40,116 nucleotides of DNA from JBBRGK01 sp036741355 (GTDB taxonomy: Bacteria; Chloroflexota; Dehalococcoidia; CAUJGQ01): positions 1 through 40,116 of the forward strand of contig DAINSK010000031.1 of NCBI GenBank assembly GCA_036741355.1. The letters are read 5' to 3'. Below the pieces are notes generated by a model. That model saw only the letters and a program-made list of their open reading frames with translations. It ran no database searches and was not told where the DNA came from. Below, one piece after another: positions 24,713 to 33,348 of this stretch. Each line of letters opens with the position of its first letter. Position 1 is the first letter of the stretch. Both the position numbers and the translations under genes were made by a program.

Positions 24713-25876
24713 CTACAGCATCCTCTCGTCGACCGGCAGCCCGAGCCGGTGGCGGCCGGCCAGCTCGTAGTTGGAGCGGCGCGCCTGGATGTGCTGCGTG
24801 ATGACGTGGATGTCCTGAAAATGGCGTTGGAGCGGATGGCTCTCGTAGATCGCGGTCGGGCCAGCGGCAGCGTAGACGGTATCCACAACCTGGGCAGCCA
24901 GCCAGATCGCATGCGTCGTGGCAAGACGGAGCGCCGAGCGCTGGTCAAGACCAAGCGCATCAGCTGTCGCGGCGGCCCAGGCGTCGCGCACTGTCTCGCT
25001 TAGGAGGGCCCGGCCCGAGCGGAGATGGGCTTCGGCGTAGCCGACGTCTACTTGGACCATCGGCTGATCGCGCAGCACACTGCTCACCGCCCGCGGCGTC
25101 TTCGCGCTTGCAAGCTCGACGAACGCGTCCAGCGAAGCGCCTGCCAGGCCCAGGGCGATCGCGGCATCGCCCGCGGCGAAGAAGAGCGTCCGTGGGATCC
25201 GGTAAAGCGGTCCGCTCTCAGTTAGCGGTGCGCCCGCTGCCAGCACGATGCGTTCAGCGGGCACAAACACATCGTCCACGGCGAAGTGGTGTGTCCCCGT
25301 GCCGCGCAAGCCTCGGACGTTCCACGTATCGAGCAATTCGGCGTCGGCGGCGGACACGAACAGGTAGCGCACATCCGGCTGACCGCTTGGGAGCAGCCTG
25401 GGACGTCCATCCTCGACGACCTGGGCAAGCGCGGCCAGCCAGGCGGCGTGGCGGCAGCCCGTGCTGAAGCCCTGACGGCCCGTCACGCGGTAGCCGCCCG
25501 GCACCACGATCGCCCGGGCGGTCGCCAGGGGCGTATTCGCGACGACGCTGCGCGGCGTGTCGATCCAGATCGAGCGGGCGACGTCGCGGGGCATGCGGGC
25601 AGCATAGGTCGCGAAGACGGCGCCCTGGTTAACCGTCCAGGCGGTGCTCGCGTCCGCCTTGCCGAGCTCTTCGAGCACCTGCACGTAGGACGGCAGATCT
25701 AGCTCGGGACAGCCCAGCGAGCGCGGTAGCGCCAGGTGGAACATCCCGGCGTCCGCCAGCGCCTCGAAGAGCGACCGTGGTAACTCCCGCTCGGCCTCGA
25801 TCGTGGTGGCGCAGGAGCGGATCTGAGGGACGAGCTGCCGTGCTAACTCGAGCGGTGAGTAGTGCGGAGTGGTCAT
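24713..25876 (-). CDS. Acyl-CoA dehydrogenase-fold flavoprotein (possible flavin-dependent monooxygenase)
   Basis: The 387-residue protein has the three-part acyl-CoA dehydrogenase fold: an N-terminal helical region, a beta-barrel (VTGRQGFSTGCRHAAWLAALAQV ... WNVRGLRGTGTHHFAVDDVFVP) and a C-terminal helical bundle ending in QRHFQDIHVITQHIQARRSNYEL. The GTHHFAVDDVFVP segment and the HxxxQHIQ ending are typical of the branch containing flavin-dependent hydroxylases such as HsaA/DszC, rather than true acyl-CoA dehydrogenases. It may therefore be a two-component monooxygenase oxygenase subunit; no flavin reductase is adjacent. A GGAGG site is 2 nt before the ATG at 25876. The gene diverges from the oxidoreductase gene. 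Confidence 0.75.
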   Translation of the reverse strand: MTTPHYSPLELARQLVPQIRSCATTIEAERELPRSLFEALADAGMFHLALPRSLGCPELDLPSYVQVLEELGKADASTAWTVNQGAVFATYAARMPRDVARSIWIDTPRSVVANTPLATARAIVVPGGYRVTGRQGFSTGCRHAAWLAALAQVVEDGRPRLLPSGQPDVRYLFVSAADAELLDTWNVRGLRGTGTHHFAVDDVFVPAERIVLAAGAPLTESGPLYRIPRTLFFAAGDAAIALGLAGASLDAFVELASAKTPRAVSSVLRDQPMVQVDVGYAEAHLRSGRALLSETVRDAWAAATADALGLDQRSALRLATTHAIWLAAQVVDTVYAAAGPTAIYESHPLQRHFQDIHVITQHIQARRSNYELAGRHRLGLPVDERML

Positions 25877-26029
25877 CGCTCGCCTCCGCGTCACTATGAC
25901 AGAATGTCGGCAACAGACTGGCACCCTATGAGGATAAGCCATTCGAGCGCACCCGCGGGGCCGAAACTACACCGGTGGCCTGCTGTTGACTGCTAGACGC
26001 GCCTTCTTACGTTGGCCAAGGAGCCCGGC

Positions 26030-29000
26030 ATGGCAACCATCCCGCTGCAGGTTCTTTCGCACGGATTCGCCCTCGACGACAAGTACACGCGCGAGGATGG
26101 GACGATCTACCTCTCCGGCGTCCAGGCGCTCGTACGGCTGCCGCTGGACCAGCATCGCGCCGACCAGCGCCGTGGACTGAATACCGCCACCTTTATTTCC
26201 GGCTATCGCGGCTCGCCGCTCGGCGGCTTCGACACCGAGCTCGCCCGCGCCGAGGAGCTGCTGCGGCAGAACTGCGTCGTTCATCAACCGGGCCTGAACG
26301 AGGAGCTGGGTGCAACGGCGGTCTTCGGAAGCCAGATGGCGAGCGTCTTTCCCGGTCCGAAATACGACGGCGTGCTCGGCATGTGGTACGGCAAGGGCCC
26401 CGGTGTAGACCGCACCGGCGACGCGTTCAAGCACGCCAACTACGCGGGCACCGGCCGCAACGGCGGTGTACTCGCGCTGGGCGGCGATGACCCCAGCAGC
26501 AAATCGTCGACGTTGCCCAGCGACTCGACCGTCGCCTTCTACGACGCCCTGATGCCGGTCCTCTTCCCCGGCAACGTGCAGGACGTACTCGACCTGGGAC
26601 TGCACGGCTTCATGCTGTCGCGCGCCTCCGGCCTCTGGGTCGGGGTGAAGATCACGACCAACGTCGCCGATGGAACCGGTACGGCGACCGTCGCACCCGA
26701 CCGGATTGCGCCGGTCATTCCCGCGGTGGAGTTCGACGGGCGGCCTTTCGAGCACCGGATGAACCTATCGCTGCTGGCGCCGACCAACCTGGAGCTGGAG
26801 CGTTCGCTGCACGAAGCGCGGCTGGTGCTCGCCCGCGAGTACGCGCGTGAGAATAACCTCAACCGCATCACCGTTCCGGCGCCAGGCGCCTGGTTAGGCA
26901 TCGTCGCTGCCGGGAAGACCTACTACGACGTCAAAGACGCCTTCCGCGACCTTGGTCTCGACGACGAGGCGTTGGACCGCTACGGCATTCGGGTACTCAA
27001 ACTCGGGATGCTGTTTCCACTGGAACCGCGCACGCTGCGTGAGTTCGCCCGCGGATTGCAAGAGATCCTGGTGGTCGAAGAGAAGCGTCCGTTCCTGGAG
27101 ATGTTCGTTCGCGACGCCCTCTACAGCCTGCCTGACCGGCCCGCTGTTGTAGGCAAACTGGACGAAGAGGAGCGGCGCCTGCTTCCTTCCCACAGCGAGC
27201 TCGATTCCGAAGTGATCGCGCGGGCGATCGCGGCGCGGCTGAGACGGAAGCTCAGCGTGCCATCGGCCGAGGAGCGCATCCGCTACCTGGACGGCCTCAA
27301 GAGCCGATCGATCCCGATCGCGACGATCGCGCGGTCGCCGTTCTACTGCTCGGGCTGCCCGCACAACCGTTCGACGATGGCGCCCGCGGGCAGCATCGTG
27401 GGCGGCGGCATCGGCTGTCACAGCATGGCGCTCTGGATGGACCCCGCGCGCTTCGGCGAGATCATCGGTCTGACGCAGATGGGCGGCGAAGGCGCCCAGT
27501 GGGTCGGCATCTCGCCCTTTACAGAGACGCGGCACCTCTTCCAGAACATCGGCGACGGCACGCTGTTCCACTCCGGCCAGATGGCGATTAACTTCGCCGT
27601 GGCGAGCGGAGTGAACATCACCTACAAGATCCTCTACAACTCGGCCGTGGCGATGACGGGCGGACAGGAGGCGGTGGGCGTGCTGGGCGTGCCCGACCTG
27701 ACGCGCCGCCTCGCGACCGAGGGCGTCAAGCGGATCATCATCACGACCGACGATCCGGCAAAGTATCGCGGTGTGCGGATCGCGGAGATCGCCGACGTCT
27801 GGGATCGCGATCGGCTGGCCGAGGCGCACGAAGCGCTGGCCGCCACCCCTGGCGTGACGGCGCTGATCCACGACCAGCAATGCGCCGCCGAAAAGCGCCG
27901 ACTGCGCAAGCGCGGCAAGCTGGCCGAGCCAACGATGCGCCTGTTCATCAACGAGCGCGTGTGCGAGGGCTGCGGCGACTGCGGCAAGAAGTCGAACTGC
28001 CTGAGCGTGCAGCCGGTCGATACCGAGTTCGGGCGCAAGACCATCATTCACCAGGCGTCCTGCAACAAGGACTATTCGTGCCTCAACGGCGATTGCCCGG
28101 CGTTCGTCAGCGTCGAGCTTACCGAAGCACCGACAAAGGCGCTTGCCAGCGGCACCGGCGCGAAGCCGCTCGACGATCTGCCCGATCCCGAGCTCAGGGT
28201 GCCGGTGGAAAACTACGCGCTGCACATGATGGGCATCGGCGGCACGGGCGTCGTGACCGTCAGCCAGGTGCTCGGAACGGCGGCGCTGCTCGACGGGCTC
28301 AAAGTCTGGGGTCTGGACCAGACCGGGCTGAGCCAGAAGGGCGGGCCCGTCGTCTCCGACCTGCGGCTCTCCGCCCATGACACCGAAGTCTCGAAGCTTT
28401 CGGCGGGCGGCGCCGACCTCTACCTCGGCTTCGACCTGCTGGTCGCCGCCGATCAGAAAAACCTGGCCAAAGCGGACCCGCAGCGAACGATCGCGGTCGT
28501 TTCCACCAGCCGTGTGGCTACCGGGCAGATGGTGACCGACAACGCCGTCAGCTTTCCTGAGGTAGCGACTCTCTGCAGTGGGATCGACGCCGTGACACTC
28601 GCCGGGCCGAACATCTACCTCGACGCGCAGGGCCTGTCGGAAGCTTTGTTCGGCAGCCACATGCCGGCCAACCTGCTGCTGCTCGGCGCCGCCTACCAGG
28701 CGGGCGCGGTTCCGATCTCCGCCGCCGCGATCGAACAAGCGATCCGGCTCAACGGCGCCGCGGTCGACGAGAACCTGCGGGCGTTCCGCTGGGGTCGCAC
28801 GGCCGTCGTCGAGCCGGCGAGGGCCGAGGCCGTGTTGAACGCGCGGCGAACACAGTCCGCGCGCCCGCGCCGATCGAGCGCGGAGGTCACCGAGATCATC
28901 GAATCCGCGGGAGCTACCGGCGAATTGCAACGGTTGATCGCGATACGTGTGCCAGAGCTCGTCACCTACCAGGACGCCGCCTACGCCCGCCGCTACGTCG

Positions 29001-29542
29001 AGTTCGTGGCGCGGGTCGCCCGCGCCGAGCAGGAATGCTTTCCCGGCCGCACGGACCTGGCCGGGGCGGTCGCCCGCAACCTTTACAAACTGATGGCCTA
29101 TAAAGATGAGTACGAAGTGGCTCGGCTGCACCTCGACGCCGCCGAACGGGCCAAGCTGACCGCCGAGTTCGGCGAGAACGTTCGCGTCTCCTACAACCTG
29201 CACCCGCCGCTGCTGCGTTCACTCGGCCTGAAGCGGAAGATCCGCCTGGGTCCCTGGTTCACGCCGGGCATGCTGGCGCTGAAGTCGATGAAGCGGCTGC
29301 GCGGCACGCGCTTCGACGTTTTCGGCTACGCGCCGCTGCGCCGCGTCGAGCGCCGCTTGCCGGACGAGTACCGCGACATGATCGAGGCGGCGTGCGCACG
29401 GCTGACGCCCGAGAACCACGCCGAGGCCGTCGCGCTGGCCGAACTACCCGACATGATCCGCGGCTACGAGCAGATCAAGCTAGACAACGTAAGCCGGTAT
29501 CTGGAAGCTGCGCGGGAACTGACGGTTAGGTTGGACGCGTAG
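26030..29542 (+). CDS. Fused indolepyruvate:ferredoxin oxidoreductase-family protein
   Basis: At 1170 residues this is a single-chain 2-oxoacid:ferredoxin oxidoreductase of the indolepyruvate type, an oxygen-sensitive thiamine-diphosphate enzyme that decarboxylates aryl or branched 2-oxoacids to acyl-CoA and reduces ferredoxin. The domain order is a pyrimidine-binding domain (1-430), a thiamine-binding domain with CSGCPHNRS near residue 438, a NIGDGTLFHSG loop near 506, an iron-sulfur insert (CEGCGDCGKKSNC near 644-656 and CLNGDCPAF near 684), and the gamma domain with MGIGGTGVVTVSQVL near 734. AAGGAG (26018-26023) lies 6 nt before the ATG at 26030. The two neighbouring dicluster ferredoxins in this window could accept its electrons. 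The last 115 bases recur, diverged, at 30304-30418. Confidence 0.92.
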   Translation: MATIPLQVLSHGFALDDKYTREDGTIYLSGVQALVRLPLDQHRADQRRGLNTATFISGYRGSPLGGFDTELARAEELLRQNCVVHQPGLNEELGATAVFGSQMASVFPGPKYDGVLGMWYGKGPGVDRTGDAFKHANYAGTGRNGGVLALGGDDPSSKSSTLPSDSTVAFYDALMPVLFPGNVQDVLDLGLHGFMLSRASGLWVGVKITTNVADGTGTATVAPDRIAPVIPAVEFDGRPFEHRMNLSLLAPTNLELERSLHEARLVLAREYARENNLNRITVPAPGAWLGIVAAGKTYYDVKDAFRDLGLDDEALDRYGIRVLKLGMLFPLEPRTLREFARGLQEILVVEEKRPFLEMFVRDALYSLPDRPAVVGKLDEEERRLLPSHSELDSEVIARAIAARLRRKLSVPSAEERIRYLDGLKSRSIPIATIARSPFYCSGCPHNRSTMAPAGSIVGGGIGCHSMALWMDPARFGEIIGLTQMGGEGAQWVGISPFTETRHLFQNIGDGTLFHSGQMAINFAVASGVNITYKILYNSAVAMTGGQEAVGVLGVPDLTRRLATEGVKRIIITTDDPAKYRGVRIAEIADVWDRDRLAEAHEALAATPGVTALIHDQQCAAEKRRLRKRGKLAEPTMRLFINERVCEGCGDCGKKSNCLSVQPVDTEFGRKTIIHQASCNKDYSCLNGDCPAFVSVELTEAPTKALASGTGAKPLDDLPDPELRVPVENYALHMMGIGGTGVVTVSQVLGTAALLDGLKVWGLDQTGLSQKGGPVVSDLRLSAHDTEVSKLSAGGADLYLGFDLLVAADQKNLAKADPQRTIAVVSTSRVATGQMVTDNAVSFPEVATLCSGIDAVTLAGPNIYLDAQGLSEALFGSHMPANLLLLGAAYQAGAVPISAAAIEQAIRLNGAAVDENLRAFRWGRTAVVEPARAEAVLNARRTQSARPRRSSAEVTEIIESAGATGELQRLIAIRVPELVTYQDAAYARRYVEFVARVARAEQECFPGRTDLAGAVARNLYKLMAYKDEYEVARLHLDAAERAKLTAEFGENVRVSYNLHPPLLRSLGLKRKIRLGPWFTPGMLALKSMKRLRGTRFDVFGYAPLRRVERRLPDEYRDMIEAACARLTPENHAEAVALAELPDMIRGYEQIKLDNVSRYLEAARELTVRLDA

Positions 29543-29622
29543 GCGATGGCAGATACATGCCGCGGCCGATGCCCCGCGATGGTCGCCGCGGTATGCTTGA
29601 CAGGTAACCGAGGAAGTGTGCC

Positions 29623-29901
29623 ATGACGACGGCTCGCAAGCGCATACACGTCCAGCCGCAGACTACCGTCGACGAGCTCCTCGCTGAGGCGCGGGAGCAG
29701 CCGGTTTTACTCGAGAGAGATGGCGAGCTCTACCAGTTGAGTAAAACCGCTCCCAACGACATATGGGCAGGATATGATCCGGATACGGTGCGTGCGGCGC
29801 TCGAGCGCGCCGTAGGAATGTTGGACGGCGTGGACCGGAAGGTCCTCATACGCGATCTGCGTGTGGAGCGTGGTCAGGATAGCCCTGGTCGTCCGGCGTA
29901 A
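29623..29901 (+). CDS. Antitoxin-like protein preceding a PIN toxin
   Basis: The 92-residue protein starts MTTARKRIHVQPQTTVDELLAE and continues with PVLLERDGELYQLSKTAPNDIWAGYDPDTV. The beta strand plus helical tail and the position 3 nt before a PIN-domain gene match small antitoxins found before VapC-like toxins in Chloroflexota. The C-terminal half (VRAALERAVGMLDGVDRKVLIRDLRVERG) is helical and would wrap the toxin. The DNA-binding part is not obvious. It starts 80 nt after the oxidoreductase stop. Because the toxin is broken, this may be an orphan antitoxin. Confidence 0.6.
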   Translation: MTTARKRIHVQPQTTVDELLAEAREQPVLLERDGELYQLSKTAPNDIWAGYDPDTVRAALERAVGMLDGVDRKVLIRDLRVERGQDSPGRPA

Positions 29902-29904
29902 CGG

Positions 29905-30332
29905 ATGCCCCATCTAATCGATTCAGACTGGATGATTGATTACGTTGCCAACGATCCAACGGCTCGCGGGCTCGTCGCGCAACTCATCGGCCAGGGCATC
30001 GCGATCAGCGTCATCACGTACATCGAACTTGCCGAAGGCGTACTCCGGGTCCGAACGCTGCCTCTAAGTCCGAACTGGCAGATCTGGGCGCAGCGATCCC
30101 GATCTTGCCGGTTACGCTCGCGACCGGAGAGATATGCGCTCGGATCCGAAATTCGCTGCGACAGCAAGGCAAGCGCGTTCGCCCGCGGGCCTTGGACCTG
30201 CTCATCGCCTCAACCGCCATCGAGCACGGGCTGACCCTGGTAACTCGGAACCTCGGCGACTACTCGGACATTCCTGGCCTTAGTCTTCACCGGCCCGACC
30301 AATCGTCGCACTGGCCGAGCTACCCGACCTGA
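29905..30332 (+). pseudogene. PIN-domain (VapC-like) toxin with a frameshift
   Basis: The first frame opens MPHLIDSDWMIDYVAND, with the first PIN acidic residue, and reaches ISVITYIELAEGVLR (second acidic, E). It then becomes noise near 30050. In another frame from about 30075 the toxin continues SELADLGAAIPILPVTLATG and RALDLLIASTAIEHGLTLVTRNLGDYS, giving the remaining acidic residues and the terminal strand. A single-base indel near 30045-30065 therefore splits the gene. The end of the second frame, after PGLSLHRPDQ, runs into the copied 3' end of the oxidoreductase gene, so the natural stop has been lost. The gene is probably inactive. Confidence 0.75.
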
Positions 30333-30418
30333 TCCGGGGCTACGAGCAGATCAAGCTGGACAACATCAGGCGGTATCGGGAGGCGGCCCGGGAGCTGACA
30401 GCGAGACTCGGCGTATAG
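30304..30418 (+). pseudogene. Diverged copy of the oxidoreductase 3' end
   Basis: These 115 bases align without gaps to 29428-29542, the final codons of the indolepyruvate oxidoreductase gene, at about 80% identity by my count (22 differences). They encode VALAELPDLIRGYEQIKLDN and end in a TAG, in frame. No upstream part of the gene is present. Together the two copies flank the VapBC-like pair as direct repeats. Either the toxin module entered by an event that duplicated the gene end, or this is the relic of a second, paralogous oxidoreductase gene. Confidence 0.85.
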
Positions 30419-30615
30419 GCAATACGGACGCAGAGTGATTTGGCAGTCCGTGGTTCAATGCGTTGGGCGTTCGCGTAACCGCAGCAACCTCATCATGGCG
30501 TCGCCCGTTTCGTTGCTTTTGCTTCGACTGTACAACTCGACCACGGTACGGCGATGCTCGCGCTTAGATGTTCCGCCGTCGGAGCCAGGCCGCGACAACC
30601 GCAACTCAGCGAACC

Positions 30616-30643
30616 TTGACTCGCAACACGGCGATGATATCAT
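30616..30643 (+). promoter_or_regulatory. hicAB promoter with an overlapping palindrome
   Basis: TTGACT (30616-30621) and TATCAT (30638-30643) are spaced 16 bp. The -10 lies inside the perfect 10-bp palindrome ATGATATCAT (30634-30643), and a GATAT...ATATC inverted pair follows. This suits repression by the HicB antitoxin, whose C-terminus has a ribbon-helix-helix look. Transcription would begin near 30650, about 20 nt before the toxin start. Confidence 0.55.
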
Positions 30644-30669
30644 ATGCAATATCACGCCGGAGCGCGGCC

Positions 30670-30972
30670 GTGACCAAGCTTGAAAAGCTGTACGAGCAGG
30701 CGCTGCGCACTCCGGGTTCCGTACGATTCAGCGACCTCGACCGTTTGCTGCAGCGATACGGCTTCAAGGTAGCGCAGGCCAGCGGCGGAACCAGTCATTT
30801 CAACTATCGGCGCGGTGGGATTCGGCTCACTGTTCCCAAGCACGGCCACGACGCCGTTAAAGCCGTATATGTCAGAGAGGTTCTGGCCGCGCTGGAGCAG
30901 ATCCGGCAGGAGCCGGAGAAGGAGGAAGAGGGACATGAGGATGAAGGCAAAAACGCCCAAAACACTCGCTGA
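30670..30972 (+). CDS. hicA: HicA-family toxin
   Basis: The 100-residue protein has the HicA double-stranded-RNA-binding-like fold: FSDLDRLLQRYGFKVAQASG, then the signature TSHFNYRRGGIRLTVPKHGHD with the catalytic His, and VKAVYVREVLAALEQI. HicA enzymes cleave mRNAs. The protein has an acidic, charged tail (EKEEEGHEDEGK) that results from the frame overlapping the next gene by 38 bases. The start is GTG at 30670 with GGAG 9 nt upstream. The extended tail is longer than in minimal HicA (~60-80 residues). Confidence 0.8.
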   Translation: MTKLEKLYEQALRTPGSVRFSDLDRLLQRYGFKVAQASGGTSHFNYRRGGIRLTVPKHGHDAVKAVYVREVLAALEQIRQEPEKEEEGHEDEGKNAQNTR

Positions 30973-31393
30973 GTACCTCACCTTGCCTTACACCGTCCGT
31001 ATTACCCCGGACCCCTCCAGCGGCTACGTAGCGGCCATCGAAGAGTTGCCCGGCTGCATCACTCAAGGGGAGACGTGGGAAGAGACCGGCGCGATGGCCC
31101 GTGACGCGATGACAGCGTGGATTTCCGGCGCGATTGAGGACGGAGAGGAGGTGCCGATACCAGACATGGAGACAACTCCTGCCCGTTTCCTGCTCCGCCT
31201 CCCTCGCACGCTCTACCAAACCCTGTCCCGCTCGGCAGAGCGTGAAGGCGTGAGCCTCAACCAATACATGCTCGCCGTCCTAGCTAGTGCCGCCGGCACC
31301 AGCCACGTTCGCAGCGCCTCTGCGACGCGTGCAGCGATTCCTGAACGCGAAGCCCAAGCCATTCGCGGGGTCGCTCAGATGCCGAAGGGCTGA
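30935..31393 (+). CDS. hicB: HicB-family antitoxin
   Basis: The 152-residue protein has the partly degraded RNase H-like HicB domain: YTVRITPDPSSGYVAAIEELPGC followed by TQGETWEETGAMARDAMTAWI. It has a C-terminal ribbon-helix-helix-like DNA-binding part: FLLRLPRTLYQTLSRSAERE, then GVSLNQYMLAVLAS. It should neutralise HicA and repress the operon. The gene overlaps hicA by 38 bases and is served by GGAGG at about 30921-30925, 9 nt before the ATG. A longer open frame upstream is only an artefact of the overlap. Confidence 0.82.
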   Translation: MRMKAKTPKTLAEYLTLPYTVRITPDPSSGYVAAIEELPGCITQGETWEETGAMARDAMTAWISGAIEDGEEVPIPDMETTPARFLLRLPRTLYQTLSRSAEREGVSLNQYMLAVLASAAGTSHVRSASATRAAIPEREAQAIRGVAQMPKG

Positions 31394-31424
31394 TATAGCC
31401 CGCGCATCGCATCAGGTCATCGAC

Positions 31425-32045
31425 CTACGATGAATGCCCGGTAACGCCGCCCGACTGAACCAGCAGGTCTTCGAGCTGCAGTTGCCATTCGAGCGCCGCG
31501 CGGCGCTTTTCGCGGGTATCGGCCAGCTCTTCGTAGATGGCCTGGCCCCAGTGCAGATGCTCTTCTTCCTCGAGCAGGATGTGCCGCAGGATTCGCACCG
31601 TCGGAGCGTCGCACACTTGGTCGGTGACCGTGAGGTGATGACGGTAGTAGACGGCCAGGTGCGTCTTGAGCACCCGGTACAGCCCTACGAGCCGCAGTAA
31701 CGGGTCGGTTTGGAGCTGCATCGCCTCTACAAACTTGACGAACTCTTCGTTCGGCGGCTCGGCCTTGTACGAGCTACGCAGCGTCGGCGGCGTCTCCAGG
31801 TCGGCGCCATCTGTAATCCGCAGCTCCGGCAGCCGCTGGCCCAACCAGAAGCTATGCACCGAATCCTGATAGCAGTGTTCGCCGAGCGCGAACTTCACCT
31901 TGATCTGCGGCATGGTCGACGTCCATGCCCCTTCGGTGGTCATGCAGACGTTCTCGGCGAAGCGGTAGTGCAGCAACCTGCGGGCGCTTTCGTCCACCGA
32001 AAACGCGCCGCCAACTTTTCGCAGATCGACGGAAAGCTCGGGCAT
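31425..32045 (-). CDS. Ferritin-like helical protein, third member of the second redox cassette
   Basis: The 206-residue protein is mostly helical and has acidic/histidine pairs reminiscent of a ferritin-like bundle: FALGEHCYQDSVHSFWLG (residues 52-69, including D61xxH64), EEFVKFVEAMQLQTDP (100-115) and LLEEEEHLHWGQAIYEEL (157-174, with E160xxH163 and E162xxH165). A complete four-Glu/two-His set cannot be assigned with certainty, so it may bind iron differently or serve as a structural partner. It is the last gene of the operon 33264 to 31425, 40 nt after the ferredoxin gene. A TTCG-rich junction with no clear ribosome site suggests coupling. The function is unknown. Confidence 0.6.
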   Translation of the reverse strand: MPELSVDLRKVGGAFSVDESARRLLHYRFAENVCMTTEGAWTSTMPQIKVKFALGEHCYQDSVHSFWLGQRLPELRITDGADLETPPTLRSSYKAEPPNEEFVKFVEAMQLQTDPLLRLVGLYRVLKTHLAVYYRHHLTVTDQVCDAPTVRILRHILLEEEEHLHWGQAIYEELADTREKRRAALEWQLQLEDLLVQSGGVTGHSS

Positions 32046-32085
32046 GGCAGGGTCCCTTCGCTTGCACTGGGGTGCGGTCTTGCCG

Positions 32086-32427
32086 TCAGGCAGGCACGGC
32101 TATGGCTGTCCGGCCCGCGGCGACCTTTTTCGCGGCGCCTTCCGCGCGGGCGCGGCGCTGCAGCTTGACCTGTCGCTGGCGGCGCGCCCATTGGCGCGCG
32201 TGCTCTTTGGCCGCTTCGAGCTCGATCGGATTGTGCTCGTAGGTCGCATCGTAGGTGATCACGTTGACGGGGCAGACGTTGACGCAGATGCCGCAATCGA
32301 TGCAACCGGACGGCTCGATGACGTGCGTGCGATGCCGCGTCAGGAAGAAGGAGATCGTTTCGGTCGGGCAGGTGCGGCGGCACCAACTGCAGTTGATGCA
32401 GCCATCGAGTTCGATGCGATAGGTCAT
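32086..32427 (-). CDS. Dicluster [4Fe-4S] ferredoxin with basic C-terminal tail
   Basis: The 113-residue protein has two [4Fe-4S] motifs, CINCSWCRRTCP at residues 10-21 and CIDCGICVNVCP at 42-53, typical of 7Fe/8Fe ferredoxins. The tail of about 50 residues is strongly basic (RQWARRQRQVKLQRRAR), unlike the ferredoxin at 5626, and may dock to an acidic partner or to RNA/DNA. It lies between two ferritin-like genes, 27 nt after the first and 40 nt before the second, so it most likely delivers electrons to a diiron centre. No ribosome site is obvious before the ATG at 32427, suggesting translational coupling with the upstream gene. Confidence 0.9.
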   Translation of the reverse strand: MTYRIELDGCINCSWCRRTCPTETISFFLTRHRTHVIEPSGCIDCGICVNVCPVNVITYDATYEHNPIELEAAKEHARQWARRQRQVKLQRRARAEGAAKKVAAGRTAIAVPA

Positions 32428-32454
32428 GAGGGGGTCATCCGCACGCGCGAGCCT

Positions 32455-33264
32455 CTAGCCCTGGCCGCCGAGCGCTGTTGTTGCCCGTTCGGTCTCTTCA
32501 GCAAAGAACTGGCGGATCTCTTGCTGCTGCTCGCCGCTCAGTTGCATACGGATCTGTTCGAACTTGGCGTGGGCTCGCAGGGCGCGCCGTTCCTGTTTCG
32601 GATCGCCGGCGCAGAGCTCTTTGACGAAGTAATCGCCGATCGCGGTATGCGTAACCTCGTCGGCCCAGTTGTAATCGTAGACGTGCTGCATCAGGCCGTC
32701 GCCGATGCGTCTGCCGAGCTCGCTGGTTTCCTGGAAGAGCGTGAGCGCCTGGCCTTCGAGCGAGACGTTGGTCGTCTCAAGGCTAATCAGCGGATCCCGC
32801 AGATTGTCGCCCAGCATCGCTTCGAGCATGCCTCGCATCTGGCCGCCGCCGCCGCCGAGCGTGTCCGGATACTCTTCGATCGTGCCGCCATAGGTTTCGA
32901 GCAGCCCAAGCGCCAGTTTCGCGTGGCGCACTTCGTCCCACGTCTGGCGGGCCATCGCCATGATCAACTCGGGCGGAACGTCCCAGTCCTGCCATTCGGT
33001 GACTTTGCGGCTAAAGGCGTCCACACCGGCAAACTCGGCGCTGGCGATGCCGCAGACCATCGCCTTGCGGAACTCGATGTTGTCGGGGTCGGCCGCGACC
33101 ATCTCGCGTAGGAGGCCAATGTCAAAGTTAGCGGCGTCCCCCAGCTTTTCAGCGAGTTGTTCGCGCTCGGCAGGAGACAGTTGCATTGCCGGCCGATACG
33201 GCGGCTCGCGCCGTGCACTGGAGTTCTGGAGCTGCTGATTTAGCGGTGAAAGGACAACCATCAT
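32455..33264 (-). CDS. Ferritin-like diiron protein (putative oxygenase), first gene of the second cassette
   Basis: The 269-residue protein has a full diiron ligand set in its helical bundle: E77 (SAEFAG), E111 and H114 (DEVRH), E170 (VSLEG) and E203 with H206 (DEVTH). This E-ExxH-E-ExxH arrangement equals that of the protein at 6602-7867, although the two are otherwise dissimilar in length and sequence. The ATG at 33264 (MMVV) has AGGAG at about 4 nt spacing; an upstream open extension is rejected. It is transcribed from a strong sigma-70 promoter 80 nt upstream, divergent from a MarR gene. It is likely to activate dioxygen for an unknown substrate using electrons from the adjacent ferredoxin. 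Confidence 0.85.
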   Translation of the reverse strand: MMVVLSPLNQQLQNSSARREPPYRPAMQLSPAEREQLAEKLGDAANFDIGLLREMVAADPDNIEFRKAMVCGIASAEFAGVDAFSRKVTEWQDWDVPPELIMAMARQTWDEVRHAKLALGLLETYGGTIEEYPDTLGGGGGQMRGMLEAMLGDNLRDPLISLETTNVSLEGQALTLFQETSELGRRIGDGLMQHVYDYNWADEVTHTAIGDYFVKELCAGDPKQERRALRAHAKFEQIRMQLSGEQQQEIRQFFAEETERATTALGGQG

Positions 33265-33348
33265 CGTGCTCCTGCCTGTGCTCGGCGTGCCGGATCGGCA
33301 ATTCCGTCCGGGACGAGCGGGTGTGGTGTGCCGGCGCTCGGTGGGTCG

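Noticed and set aside
26894..29203. Very long open frame (769 codons) antisense to the oxidoreductase gene
   Set aside because: It is a shadow of the GC-rich coding strand; it has no ribosome site, no recognisable domains, and the opposite frame is unmistakably an oxidoreductase.
30435..30669. Short frames of 60-80 codons on both strands before hicA
   Set aside because: No ribosome sites or family resemblance; the region contains the hicAB promoter instead.
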